From the NCBI GenBank assembly GCA_024222455.1, contig JAAEPD010000099.1, positions 1-48,153 on the forward strand: DNA of 48,153 nt, read 5' to 3'. Below, piece by piece: positions 33,599 to 41,657 of this stretch (position 1 is its first letter; every line of letters starts with the position of its first letter). The notes beneath the pieces were generated by a model. That model was not told where the DNA came from. It did no database searches and was given only the letters and a program-made list of their open reading frames with translations. The translations under genes were made by a program, and so were the position numbers. The DNA is from Aureispira sp. GTDB lineage: Bacteria; Bacteroidota; Bacteroidia; Chitinophagales; Saprospiraceae.

Positions 33599-35635
33599 AT
33601 GGCTACCTCACAAGACAACTTAAAAAAGCTATATTTATTGACCTCTCAGTGGTTAAAAACATTTAAAGACAATCAAGCTGAGCTTGGTGGTGTTAAAAAT
33701 GCCAAAGCTCAAGAGCTTAGTGCAATCCGAACCTACACAAAAACAGTAATCCAAAAACAGGCAAAAGATACTGCTATACAACGAGAGCAAGGACCTGGTG
33801 CTACAGTAGATGCTGCAGATAAAGCTCAAGAGGTAGGTAGTACAATGGTTGATAAAGATTACTATAAAGTAAACCATGCCTATCTTATTCCTATTGTCAA
33901 TCCTTTTAATGAGAAGGAGAAGTTGATCAATCCCCAAACAGGTAAACCTTATGTAAAAGGTGAGCCAATCGCGGCAGAACACGTCAAATTATATTCAGAT
34001 AAGTTTGGAATGGGCAGCATTACTTGGTGTAATCAGTTTGCTATGGATTTGACCAATGATGTATTGGGAGATAATTCTCCATTCAAAGATGTAAATCCTT
34101 GGGCTTTTAGCGCAAGCAAGTTGCATAGCTATATGCAAGAGAATGAAGGGAAAGATTTTGAGAAAATAGGAACCTTAGAGAAAGCGTGGGAAGAGATAAA
34201 CAAAGGTAAAATAGTATATTTTACCACTTCTGATCATATTGCTACTGGAGTGCCAACAAAACCAGAGGACATGCGAACCTCATCAGATGGAAAACATAAG
34301 TATGGAAAGATTGTTCAAGCTGGAGCATCTGTAGGCGAAATGTACTTGAGTCAAGCATGGTCAGCTAAAAGCTTTCCTAAAATAAAAATACACAGTGTTG
34401 CCAATACAGGTAACGAAGAGGGAACCGACAATGGACCTCAAGATAATAATAACACAACTCCTTCTAATAACACACAACCAACAACAGAGCTAACCCCCCA
34501 AACAGATTTGTATGTAGTTCAATCTGGGGAGTCTCTAGAAAAGTTAGCGGCTAAGTTTTCTGTTTCGGAAGCAGACCTAATTGCGGCTAATCAAGATAAG
34601 ATCAAAACTTGGGGATCTGTACAGGGGTTCAATGCAGGTGAGCAAATTATAATTCCTAAAAAAGGTACTGCACCTGATACCACACCTTCTGACGAAAAAT
34701 CGACTTATGAAGTGGTTAAAGATGCTGTAGTCGATGGGGTAGAAACGCTTTATGAGACTGGAAAGGATTTATACGAAGGTGGAAAAGAAGCTCTAAAAGA
34801 TGGCTTAGACTTTGTCTCGGGGCTTTGGGGAGGAAATGATGATGATAAACCTGAAGATAAAGAGGAAAAAGTAGAAAATACACCTGTGGACAATAGCCCA
34901 CAAACAGAATTGTATATAGTGCAGTCAGGAGAGTCTTTACCCAAATTAGCAGCTAAGTTTTCTGTAACAGAGGAAGATTTGAAAGCAGCTAATAAAGATA
35001 AATTACAACGTTGGGGAACTGTAGAAGGCTTTAATGCAGGCGAACAAATTGTAATTCCTAAAAAAGGTACAGCTCCTAATACAGATAACACTACACCTCA
35101 AGATAATACTACAGATGTTCCTGTACATAATGGAGGAGGAACTATACCTAAATGGATACCTGTAGCTAAAAACGAAATAAATACTACAGCCAAAAATGAG
35201 GCTGGCTTGAAACGCATAATGCAATATACAGAAGAAGTTAACTATTATAATTGGGTGGATACTGGACCTGTATCTAGAGCTAATAACAAAATCTATGATT
35301 GGTGCGGAATCTTTGTGACTTGGTGTTTGCAACAGGTAGGTGTAGCTACTCTAGGTGAGAAAGGTGCAGCTGCAAAAAAATGGAAGGATTATGGAACAAA
35401 AATAGACAAACCAGTTTATGGTGCTATTGCCGTAACACCTAGCAATGGACATGTCGCTTTTGTTGTAGATGTTGATAAAAACTCTGGGGTAGTCACTTTA
35501 CTTGGTGGAAACCAAGGAACTTCAGATCAGTATACTTCTTTATGTAATATTCAGAAATTTAGTGGGCATTATAAGGATTATCATTTCTGTGTGCCTAGTA
35601 GTTTTGACTTAACTAAGGCTAAATATTTAATCTAA
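33599..35635 (+). CDS. Double NlpC/P60-CHAP-like hydrolase with two LysM domains
   Basis: A 678-residue protein with no signal peptide or membrane helix. Residues 105-275 look like a papain-like cell-wall hydrolase: Cys144 in SITWCNQFAMDLTNDVLG and His213 in FTTSDHIATGV. LysM domains at about 302-356 and 435-490 are near copies (VQSGESLxKLAAKFSVxExDL, GFNAGEQI(I/V)IPKK). Between them is a charged amphipathic stretch. Residues 535-670 form a second catalytic domain of the TIGR02594/CHAP type, with Cys569 in YDWCGIFVTWCLQQVG and His618 in SNGHVAFVVD, then LLGGNQG. Both centres appear intact. It should bind and cut peptidoglycan, yet has no export signal, so release by lysis or an injection machine is possible (inference). 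Confidence 0.8.
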   Translation: MATSQDNLKKLYLLTSQWLKTFKDNQAELGGVKNAKAQELSAIRTYTKTVIQKQAKDTAIQREQGPGATVDAADKAQEVGSTMVDKDYYKVNHAYLIPIVNPFNEKEKLINPQTGKPYVKGEPIAAEHVKLYSDKFGMGSITWCNQFAMDLTNDVLGDNSPFKDVNPWAFSASKLHSYMQENEGKDFEKIGTLEKAWEEINKGKIVYFTTSDHIATGVPTKPEDMRTSSDGKHKYGKIVQAGASVGEMYLSQAWSAKSFPKIKIHSVANTGNEEGTDNGPQDNNNTTPSNNTQPTTELTPQTDLYVVQSGESLEKLAAKFSVSEADLIAANQDKIKTWGSVQGFNAGEQIIIPKKGTAPDTTPSDEKSTYEVVKDAVVDGVETLYETGKDLYEGGKEALKDGLDFVSGLWGGNDDDKPEDKEEKVENTPVDNSPQTELYIVQSGESLPKLAAKFSVTEEDLKAANKDKLQRWGTVEGFNAGEQIVIPKKGTAPNTDNTTPQDNTTDVPVHNGGGTIPKWIPVAKNEINTTAKNEAGLKRIMQYTEEVNYYNWVDTGPVSRANNKIYDWCGIFVTWCLQQVGVATLGEKGAAAKKWKDYGTKIDKPVYGAIAVTPSNGHVAFVVDVDKNSGVVTLLGGNQGTSDQYTSLCNIQKFSGHYKDYHFCVPSSFDLTKAKYLI

Positions 35636-35660
35636 TTGAGATATACAATATAGAATCAAG

Positions 35661-35689
35661 AGGCTGCCATTAATTTGACAGCCTTTTTT
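35661..35689 (+). terminator. Terminator of the double hydrolase gene
   Basis: Arms 35661-35669 and 35676-35684 (one mismatch) form a 9-bp stem followed by T-rich sequence, 25 bases past the stop. Confidence 0.8.
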
Positions 35690-35776
35690 ATTACAATTAG
35701 TTAGCAAAGTTTATGCTCCTATTTTAGCTTGATAAAGTTAAAAATGTATGGACTCTTATTATTGATGAAGGGGCAT

Positions 35777-35806
35777 AAAAAAACTGCCCAAGAAGAACTT
35801 GGACAG
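35777..35806 (-). terminator. Terminator of the second gldN paralogue
   Basis: On the minus strand arms 35798-35806 and 35784-35792 pair with one G-U and run into seven T. The flanking GGGCAT at 35771-35776 recurs at the next terminator upstream on the strand. Confidence 0.8.
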
Positions 35807-35867
35807 CTATGAATAGGATTACAAGATTTGTTGTATTTGCTTAAGTAGGGTTGTTGTTAGTTGTATT

Positions 35868-36734
35868 TTAGTAGCTCCACAAGTCATGCTCAAAGTGGAA
35901 GATTTCGTTTTTGATATTATCAGATTCTAATAAGATATCGATAGGAGAGTTTTTGTAGTCTTTGATACGACGATCATAAACATTAGACTCTTTAGTGATG
36001 TAACTCGCAAAAAGACGTGCTTCAAAAATATCTTCCCAACTCATACGAGCAGCTTCATTGTGAGCATTAGCAGCTTCGTGACGAGCTAATGATTCTCTTA
36101 ATTCTGGGTAGTAAGCCCAAAACATAGGACCAGAGTTCAAGAAACTTCCACTATCATCATAACGATCAACGATTGGAGCAATTCCTAAGATGCGAACACC
36201 CATGCTAGAAGTTTCTTCGTCGAAGTAGTATACTTCTTTGATACGATATTTCTTGATATCAGTAGGATCTAACTCATTTTCTACAGGAGTTATAATTTCT
36301 TCAAAAGTAATTGGGTCCCAAGTAGTGATGGTGTCTACACTAGTGATTAATGAAGATACTTCATTTTTTGTTAGAGGAACTTTGAATTCATCATCCATAA
36401 CAGAATAAAGTGTAGCATCGCCAGCTGCAGCTGCATCTAATATTATATTGATAAATGGTTTTTTAGGGTTGGTAAATAGATGATTCATTTTTTCACGAAC
36501 ATCTATTAAGCGCCAAACTCTTTTTTCCCACATTACATCTTTTTCGTGGATATGATCATAAGTCAAAACCTTTTTTTCTTTGTGAAGGGTACGATCATAA
36601 AAGTTATCGCGAGGTGTATTTTTTACGGTATTTCCAGATTCAGTCATATTTTGTGCTAAACCTAAAGTTGTACTAAAAACTAATAAACTTGCAACAGCAG
36701 TAAGGGTACGGAAGAAATTGAAATATGTAGTCAT
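35868..36734 (-). CDS. gldN: GldN-family type IX secretion/gliding protein, paralogue 2
   Basis: A 288-residue exported protein, signal peptide ending TLGLAQ. It shares nearly every motif of the copy at 23127-23996: HEKDVMWEKRVWRLIDVREKMN, YRIKEVYYFDEETSSMGVRILGIAPI, FWAYYPELRESLARHEA, WEDIFEARLFASYITKESN, and the same last residues FEHDLWSY. The two differ mainly in the N-terminus and middle. It also stands alone, without gldKLM. An additional GldN could replace the core copy in a variant secretion or motility machine; expression data would be needed to know. Confidence 0.9.
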   Translation of the reverse strand: MTTYFNFFRTLTAVASLLVFSTTLGLAQNMTESGNTVKNTPRDNFYDRTLHKEKKVLTYDHIHEKDVMWEKRVWRLIDVREKMNHLFTNPKKPFINIILDAAAAGDATLYSVMDDEFKVPLTKNEVSSLITSVDTITTWDPITFEEIITPVENELDPTDIKKYRIKEVYYFDEETSSMGVRILGIAPIVDRYDDSGSFLNSGPMFWAYYPELRESLARHEAANAHNEAARMSWEDIFEARLFASYITKESNVYDRRIKDYKNSPIDILLESDNIKNEIFHFEHDLWSY

Positions 36735-36881
36735 GATGTTTCTTTTTTTAGTTGAGAACTGATGGATTCCTTTTTTTTTAATAATGTGTTTTTTATGCTT
36801 CTTACACCTACATAATGACTATCCCTAAAAAAGGTTACAGAAAAAAATACAGAAAAATTGAAAAAACTTTTTTGAGGGCAT

Positions 36882-36916
36882 AAAAAAATGCCCAATACTA
36901 GGTTAGTATTGGACAT
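36882..36916 (-). terminator. Terminator of the DUF5723-type gene
   Basis: On the minus strand arms 36904-36916 and 36888-36900 pair with one G-U wobble around a 3-nt loop and run into seven T, 45 bases past the stop. Confidence 0.88.
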
Positions 36917-36960
36917 CTGCTGAACTTCTACTGTCTATAGAAGTATATTTTAAAACGATT

Positions 36961-38307
36961 CTAGTCTTTTTTTAGTTTACCAATATTAAAATGTATTCCA
37001 AAACGGATGTTGGTGTTTCTAGCATCGAAAGGTGCAAAAATAGGAATGATATTGTCACTAACCAGAAAAATGTGAAGAGCCCCAAGGTCAAACATAAGGT
37101 TGGCTCCAAGATTGTCGAAGCGTCGATTTCGGATGCCATAAACCAATCCTCCCGAAAAGAAACGTCCAGCATGAAAGCGTGCACTCAAAGAAAAAGCAGG
37201 GAAAGCTTGCCTTTTATAAACCTCATTGTAAACCATAGCACCAGCTGTAAACCATTTGACAGGAGTATATTCGGCTCCCATATACATCTTGACAGGTAAC
37301 CAAGTAGTATAGCTATTTTGAGTTTGGTTGAACTGTAAGCGTTCTACTAAAGTATCTACAATTACATCAAATTCTACATTTTCTTCTTTTACCAATGCCG
37401 AAACGTCAAGACCATCATAATCATATTGACCATTACTATAAAAATTAGTTGCATTGGTATTCCAACGTATAGCTCCTAAGTCTGTAACACTTAATGCAAA
37501 TCTCCATTTATCATTGAGCTGAAAAGTGCCACCCAAATCAACAGCTGCACCAACATTAGGTCCCATGAATCTAGGGAATTTGCTAAAATCTAAAGAATTA
37601 CTTTGAGTAGTATCTTTACTCCCTTCTCTAATGTTTTCAGGGATGCCAAATGCACTAACATTAACTCTATAGTCTGTAGCCAACTCCAATTGATAAATCT
37701 CTGGATTGGTGTATAGGGTAGCAGAAGCTCGGTCAGTAGAGGCATCAAAACCGCCCACTAATATTTTTAGGCGACCACCTACAGACCATTTGTCGTTGAT
37801 TTGGTAACCAGCTCCAATTGCAAATTCATTGTACAACATTGCTTGAAAATCTGGAGCTATATCTACTGTCTCATCCAAAAACTGACCATTACCTTCCCAT
37901 GCTAAATCAAAGAAGCTTCGAGGATAGTTAAGGTATATACTAGTTTTCATTGCATAATTAAAACTAAAATGAAATTTTTTGATTCGAAAAGCAAAAGAGA
38001 TGGGGTCAATATTTAGATTGAGTTGCAGGAAATTGTATTTTCTTAGGCTTTTCAGCAGTTTTTGAGGACTCAACATTAAGGAGTCTCCTTGCTCCTCAAA
38101 AAGATCATTAAAGCTAAAACCTGTATTCGAAAAATTGAAATAAGGAGTTGGCAAGATATTAAACATGGCCTTGTACTCAGGTAGTTTTGCTGGATTGGTA
38201 TAGTGGTTATAAAAATTACCATCCATAAAATAGAGACTTTGCTCTTGTTGAGCATTCGTCTTCCCTATATAGCACAGAAAAAATAGGGTGATATATATAT
38301 ATCGCAT
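36961..38307 (-). CDS. DUF5723-type outer-membrane barrel protein
   Basis: A 448-residue exported protein, signal peptide MRYIYITLFFLCYIGKTNAQ. It has the DUF5723 start (LYFMDGNFYNHYTNPAKLPE) and features of FadL/PorV-like barrels: GAGYQINDKWSVGGRLKILVG, FMGPNVGAAVDLGGTFQLNDKWRFALSVTDLGAIRW and a C-terminal strand NIRFGIHFNIGKLKKD. Such proteins sit in the outer membrane; no cargo or transport function has been shown for this family. The lipoprotein gene 80 bases upstream on the same strand is probably in the same operon. Confidence 0.82.
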   Translation of the reverse strand: MRYIYITLFFLCYIGKTNAQQEQSLYFMDGNFYNHYTNPAKLPEYKAMFNILPTPYFNFSNTGFSFNDLFEEQGDSLMLSPQKLLKSLRKYNFLQLNLNIDPISFAFRIKKFHFSFNYAMKTSIYLNYPRSFFDLAWEGNGQFLDETVDIAPDFQAMLYNEFAIGAGYQINDKWSVGGRLKILVGGFDASTDRASATLYTNPEIYQLELATDYRVNVSAFGIPENIREGSKDTTQSNSLDFSKFPRFMGPNVGAAVDLGGTFQLNDKWRFALSVTDLGAIRWNTNATNFYSNGQYDYDGLDVSALVKEENVEFDVIVDTLVERLQFNQTQNSYTTWLPVKMYMGAEYTPVKWFTAGAMVYNEVYKRQAFPAFSLSARFHAGRFFSGGLVYGIRNRRFDNLGANLMFDLGALHIFLVSDNIIPIFAPFDARNTNIRFGIHFNIGKLKKD

Positions 38308-38387
38308 AGTTGTTGTATTTTTTTAGTAGATAAAACGTTGTAGAGTCTAATGTTTCCTAAACGTATAATATCTAGTAGTCTAAATGG

Positions 38388-39917
38388 TTATTCTCCTAAT
38401 ACTTCGTCCATATTTAAGCTACCTCTAGCACCTAATTTGACAGCCAAAGCATAGTCAGGATAAACACGAACAGACTGATTGCCACCTCCAGTAGTTTCGA
38501 ATGCAGCTACCAAGCGAAGCTGCTTAGCATTATCTCGTAGATTGGCATAACGTGCTATAGGAAATTGGGAATAGATCGACTCTTTTTTCTCCTCAGTTAC
38601 TTTTCCATTTCCATCTACAGGTGCTGCTCCCAAAAGAACAGGTTCGTCCTTATGGATAAGCGAATCTAAGACATTGCCATTCTCATCTTCAAAATAGAGT
38701 TGTACTTTAGCCTCAGCAGGAAACCCATTTTCTGTGATCAACTTAAAATCTACATAGTCAAACTCTTCATAGAGTGATAAATCCAAGGAGAATACATCTT
38801 CTACCACAAAATCTTTTGCCCAACCATAAAGTGGCAACTCGACTAAAATGTCTACATTAAATTTGCTGGTATCTAAAAAGAAGGTGTTCGAAGTTGGAGT
38901 ATTGGTCGGATTGGCTGTGGCACTCATCTGATAATAGAACTCCTTTGGAACATTACCTATGATATTGGGTAGGTTGCTAGTATTATCTATTGTAATAATA
39001 GTTTCTTTTGTTTTTCCAACCTCAGAGATAGATGGATAAGAAAAATCAATTCCACTGGTCAGCTGAGTGCTATTGAGCGGAATAACTCCACCTTTGAAAG
39101 TATAAGCATCAAATTTGTCGACGGTTAAACGAATAGGAATCCCAAAAGAGTTTTGGATTTTGATTTCTATTTTAGGCTCATCAAAGTAAATTTGTCCACG
39201 CTTCCAGTTCTTGAAAATATCTAAAACAATAGTGTCTAGAGGTAAGGTGAAATTATAGTTTCCAATATATCCTTGCACATAAGAATAATCTAAATCTTGA
39301 AAGGTAATGCTGGAAGATGTGCCTAACAACACTCTATTCCCATTAGCTACTTCCTTAGCTATATAGCGAACTGGAAAATCATTATTGTTGGCAAAATCGA
39401 AGGAACTATTGGCTAAACTGATACTGCCTGTAGCTGTTGAGTTACTGTTAATCATGACAGTTGTCTCTAATGGTTGGCCATTTTGGGTAGCACTAGGAAA
39501 CTGGAGCTTTACCTCTATGTCGCCACTTGTAACAGATTTAAGGCTATAAGACAATGTTCCGTTTTTGAAATCAGCTTGCTGAATCACATCTCCTGCAGGG
39601 AAATCAAATTGCTCTGTGATGAATGAATCTACTACCGGAATTGTGAAATCAGGTACATTGGTCAACTCTTTGCCTGTTACCGAAAATAGATTGCCTTCAT
39701 AGACCAAGCGCATAGCTCCTGTTGTGCTATCTATATCTATAAAACCACCAGTTTCAAAATTGTTCAAAACATCATCGACACTAGCTCTAGTGTTTACAAT
39801 AGCTAAGGCAAGATCTGGGTCCCAGTCTTCTATATCAACGCCTTTTATGCGTTCAAATTTTTTACAGCCGTTTAGTCCAATAAGACCTATCAATAAAATA
39901 TAAACCAATGGTTTCAT
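38388..39917 (-). CDS. Surface lipoprotein of unknown function
   Basis: A 509-residue lipoprotein with lipobox LNGC, then KKFERIKGVDIEDWDPDLALAIVN. The body is rich in beta-strands and Thr/Asn/Asp turns, with no enzymatic motif. Proteins of this start (C-K-x-F...WxPxLALPLxN-like) are common in Bacteroidota and typically occur next to a DUF5723 barrel, as here, so the two may form a surface complex (inference). Because the gene lies upstream of the barrel on the same strand, it would be the first gene of the operon. Confidence 0.7.
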   Translation of the reverse strand: MKPLVYILLIGLIGLNGCKKFERIKGVDIEDWDPDLALAIVNTRASVDDVLNNFETGGFIDIDSTTGAMRLVYEGNLFSVTGKELTNVPDFTIPVVDSFITEQFDFPAGDVIQQADFKNGTLSYSLKSVTSGDIEVKLQFPSATQNGQPLETTVMINSNSTATGSISLANSSFDFANNNDFPVRYIAKEVANGNRVLLGTSSSITFQDLDYSYVQGYIGNYNFTLPLDTIVLDIFKNWKRGQIYFDEPKIEIKIQNSFGIPIRLTVDKFDAYTFKGGVIPLNSTQLTSGIDFSYPSISEVGKTKETIITIDNTSNLPNIIGNVPKEFYYQMSATANPTNTPTSNTFFLDTSKFNVDILVELPLYGWAKDFVVEDVFSLDLSLYEEFDYVDFKLITENGFPAEAKVQLYFEDENGNVLDSLIHKDEPVLLGAAPVDGNGKVTEEKKESIYSQFPIARYANLRDNAKQLRLVAAFETTGGGNQSVRVYPDYALAVKLGARGSLNMDEVLGE

Positions 39918-40043
39918 AAGTAATGGTTTGTATAGAAAATATAAAGTAGATATATAAGATATAGAAAAAACTTAGAATTTTTGAATTCTAGTACTTAAAC
40001 AACTTTGATTTAATAATTGGGCATAAAAAGACGCTTAAAAACG

Positions 40044-40099
40044 AAAAAGCATATCGTTTGTGCAATTACCCATAATAGACACAATGATATGCTTTTTTT
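40044..40099. terminator. Long bidirectional hairpin between divergent genes
   Basis: Arms 40044-40062 and 40080-40097 share AAAAAGCATATC and GATATGCTTTTT, with a small internal bulge and a 17-nt loop. Seven T follow on plus; on minus the run is TTTTT-C-G-TTTTT. Confidence 0.75.
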
Positions 40100-40203
40100 C
40101 TCTTCGTTATGACAAAGTTAGGTCATTTTACTGAATAAGTAAAGAGGGAGAAAGGAACGCCCCTTAAAATAAATAAAGCCTAAAAAGTAGACTAAGAGCA
40201 CAT

Positions 40204-40237
40204 TTTGCTTCTACTTGCTACATTTTATGTACTTTTG
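40204..40237 (+). promoter_or_regulatory. Promoter of the DEAD-box helicase gene
   Basis: TTTG (40204-40207) and TACTTTTG (40230-40237) are 22 bases apart. The predicted leader is about 95 bases, which is typical of RNA-helicase genes under cold-shock control, though no box was recognised. Confidence 0.65.
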
Positions 40238-40340
40238 TGCCTCAATTTGGAGATGAAGTCTTTTTGCTTTTCTAGTAGAATATGTTTTTGAGTAGTTTGA
40301 ATTTCATTCCTATTGAGCATTTAATCATAAAAATAGCAGA

Positions 40341-41600
40341 ATGAAATTTGACGAGTTAAACTTAATAGAGCCGATCCTAAAGGCATTAGAAGATAAAAAA
40401 TATATAAACCCTACTCCTATACAAGAAGAAGCAATTCCGCTTATTCTCAAAAAAAATGATATACTTGGTTGTGCACAAACAGGTACTGGTAAAACAGCTG
40501 CCTTTGCAATTCCTACTATTCAACATATTGTACAATCTGAAGAAAATCAACGTGGAAAGCCAGTTGTTAAGTCTTTGATAGTAACACCTACTAGGGAATT
40601 GGCTATACAAATCGATGATAATATTAGAGCATATAGCAAATACACCAAATTAAGGCATACTGTTATTTTTGGTGGAGTAAAACAAGGTGCACAGGTAGAT
40701 AAGTTGAGAAGAGGAGTTCATATTTTAGTAGCTACTCCAGGGCGCTTGTTAGATCTAATTGGGCAGGGATTTATCAGCTTGAAATCTGTAGAAGTTTTTA
40801 TCTTGGATGAAGCAGATAGAATGTTGGATATGGGATTTATCCATGATATCAAAAAACTATTGAAACTGTTGCCAACCAACAGACAATCTCTATTCTTTTC
40901 GGCAACAATGCCTAAAAATATTGTAGAGCTTTCGAGAAAGATTCTAAGAAATCCTAAGAAAATTGAAGTTAGCCCTGTTTCATCTACCGCTGAGACTATT
41001 CAGCAATATTTGTATTATACCAACAGGACTACAAAAAGAGATTTATTGCTACATCTACTCAAAGATCCTGAAATGGATCAAGTCTTATTGTTTGCAAGAA
41101 CGAAAAGAGGTGCAGATAGAGTAGCCAAAAATCTAAAGAGTAGAAATATCAATGCTGGAGCTATACATGGTGATAAGAGCCAAAACCAGCGTCAAAAAAC
41201 ATTGAAGCAGTTTAAGGCTAAATCTATTAGAGTCTTGGTAGCTACTGATATTGCTGCTAGGGGTATTGATATTGATACGCTTCGATATGTAGTGAACTAT
41301 GAAATCCCAAACTTGCCAGAAACTTATGTGCATCGTATTGGTAGAGCAGGTAGAGCTGGAAAAGAGGGAATTTCTATTTCTTTGTGCGAGCCAGAAGAGA
41401 ATGCATACATTAGAGACATTCAGAAGCTGATCAATAAGAAAATAACTGTGGTTGAAGATAATCCTTATCCGCAGACAGATAAACCAATGACTGAAAAGGA
41501 AAAGAAGGAATGGAACAAGGAAAAGCAGCGTAGAAAGCAAGAGTTTTTTGCGAATAGAAACAAAAATAAAAATAAAAGCAACAATAACAGACGACGATAG
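40341..41600 (+). CDS. rhlE: DEAD-box RNA helicase, RhlE type
   Basis: A 419-residue ATP-dependent RNA helicase. All core motifs are present in order: Q motif (YINPTPIQEEAIP), Walker A CAQTGTGKTAA, PTRELA, GG/TPGR, DEAD box in FILDEADRMLDMGF, SAT, then IHGDKSQNQRQ, ATDIAARGIDID and HRIGRAGRAG. A basic tail of about 40 residues rich in Lys, Arg and Asn (RRKQEFFANRNKNKNKSNNN) likely binds RNA. It resembles RhlE in length and motif 1a. It probably acts in ribosome assembly or mRNA turnover (family knowledge). Confidence 0.95.
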   Translation: MKFDELNLIEPILKALEDKKYINPTPIQEEAIPLILKKNDILGCAQTGTGKTAAFAIPTIQHIVQSEENQRGKPVVKSLIVTPTRELAIQIDDNIRAYSKYTKLRHTVIFGGVKQGAQVDKLRRGVHILVATPGRLLDLIGQGFISLKSVEVFILDEADRMLDMGFIHDIKKLLKLLPTNRQSLFFSATMPKNIVELSRKILRNPKKIEVSPVSSTAETIQQYLYYTNRTTKRDLLLHLLKDPEMDQVLLFARTKRGADRVAKNLKSRNINAGAIHGDKSQNQRQKTLKQFKAKSIRVLVATDIAARGIDIDTLRYVVNYEIPNLPETYVHRIGRAGRAGKEGISISLCEPEENAYIRDIQKLINKKITVVEDNPYPQTDKPMTEKEKKEWNKEKQRRKQEFFANRNKNKNKSNNNRRR

Positions 41601-41621
41601 TCTGTCAGTAAGAATAGATAG

Positions 41622-41655
41622 AAGCTAGCAACTAATCAAGTTGTTAGCTTTTTTT
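41622..41655 (+). terminator. Terminator of the helicase gene
   Basis: Arms 41622-41633 and 41639-41650 form a 12-bp stem (one G-U), 5-nt loop, then seven T. Confidence 0.88.
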
Positions 41656-41657
41656 GT

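Larger units (their letters stand above)
39918..40340. other. Divergent region with bidirectional hairpin and helicase leader
   Basis: This 423-base gap separates the lipoprotein and helicase genes. It holds a strong hairpin (40044-40099) and the helicase promoter (40204-40237), listed separately. No small gene was recognised, but a terminator-like hairpin between divergent genes implies an unseen transcript. Confidence 0.5.

Noticed and set aside
36731-36916. 61-codon minus frame upstream of the second gldN
   Set aside because: It covers the DUF5723 terminator hairpin and AT-rich leader and has no coding signs.
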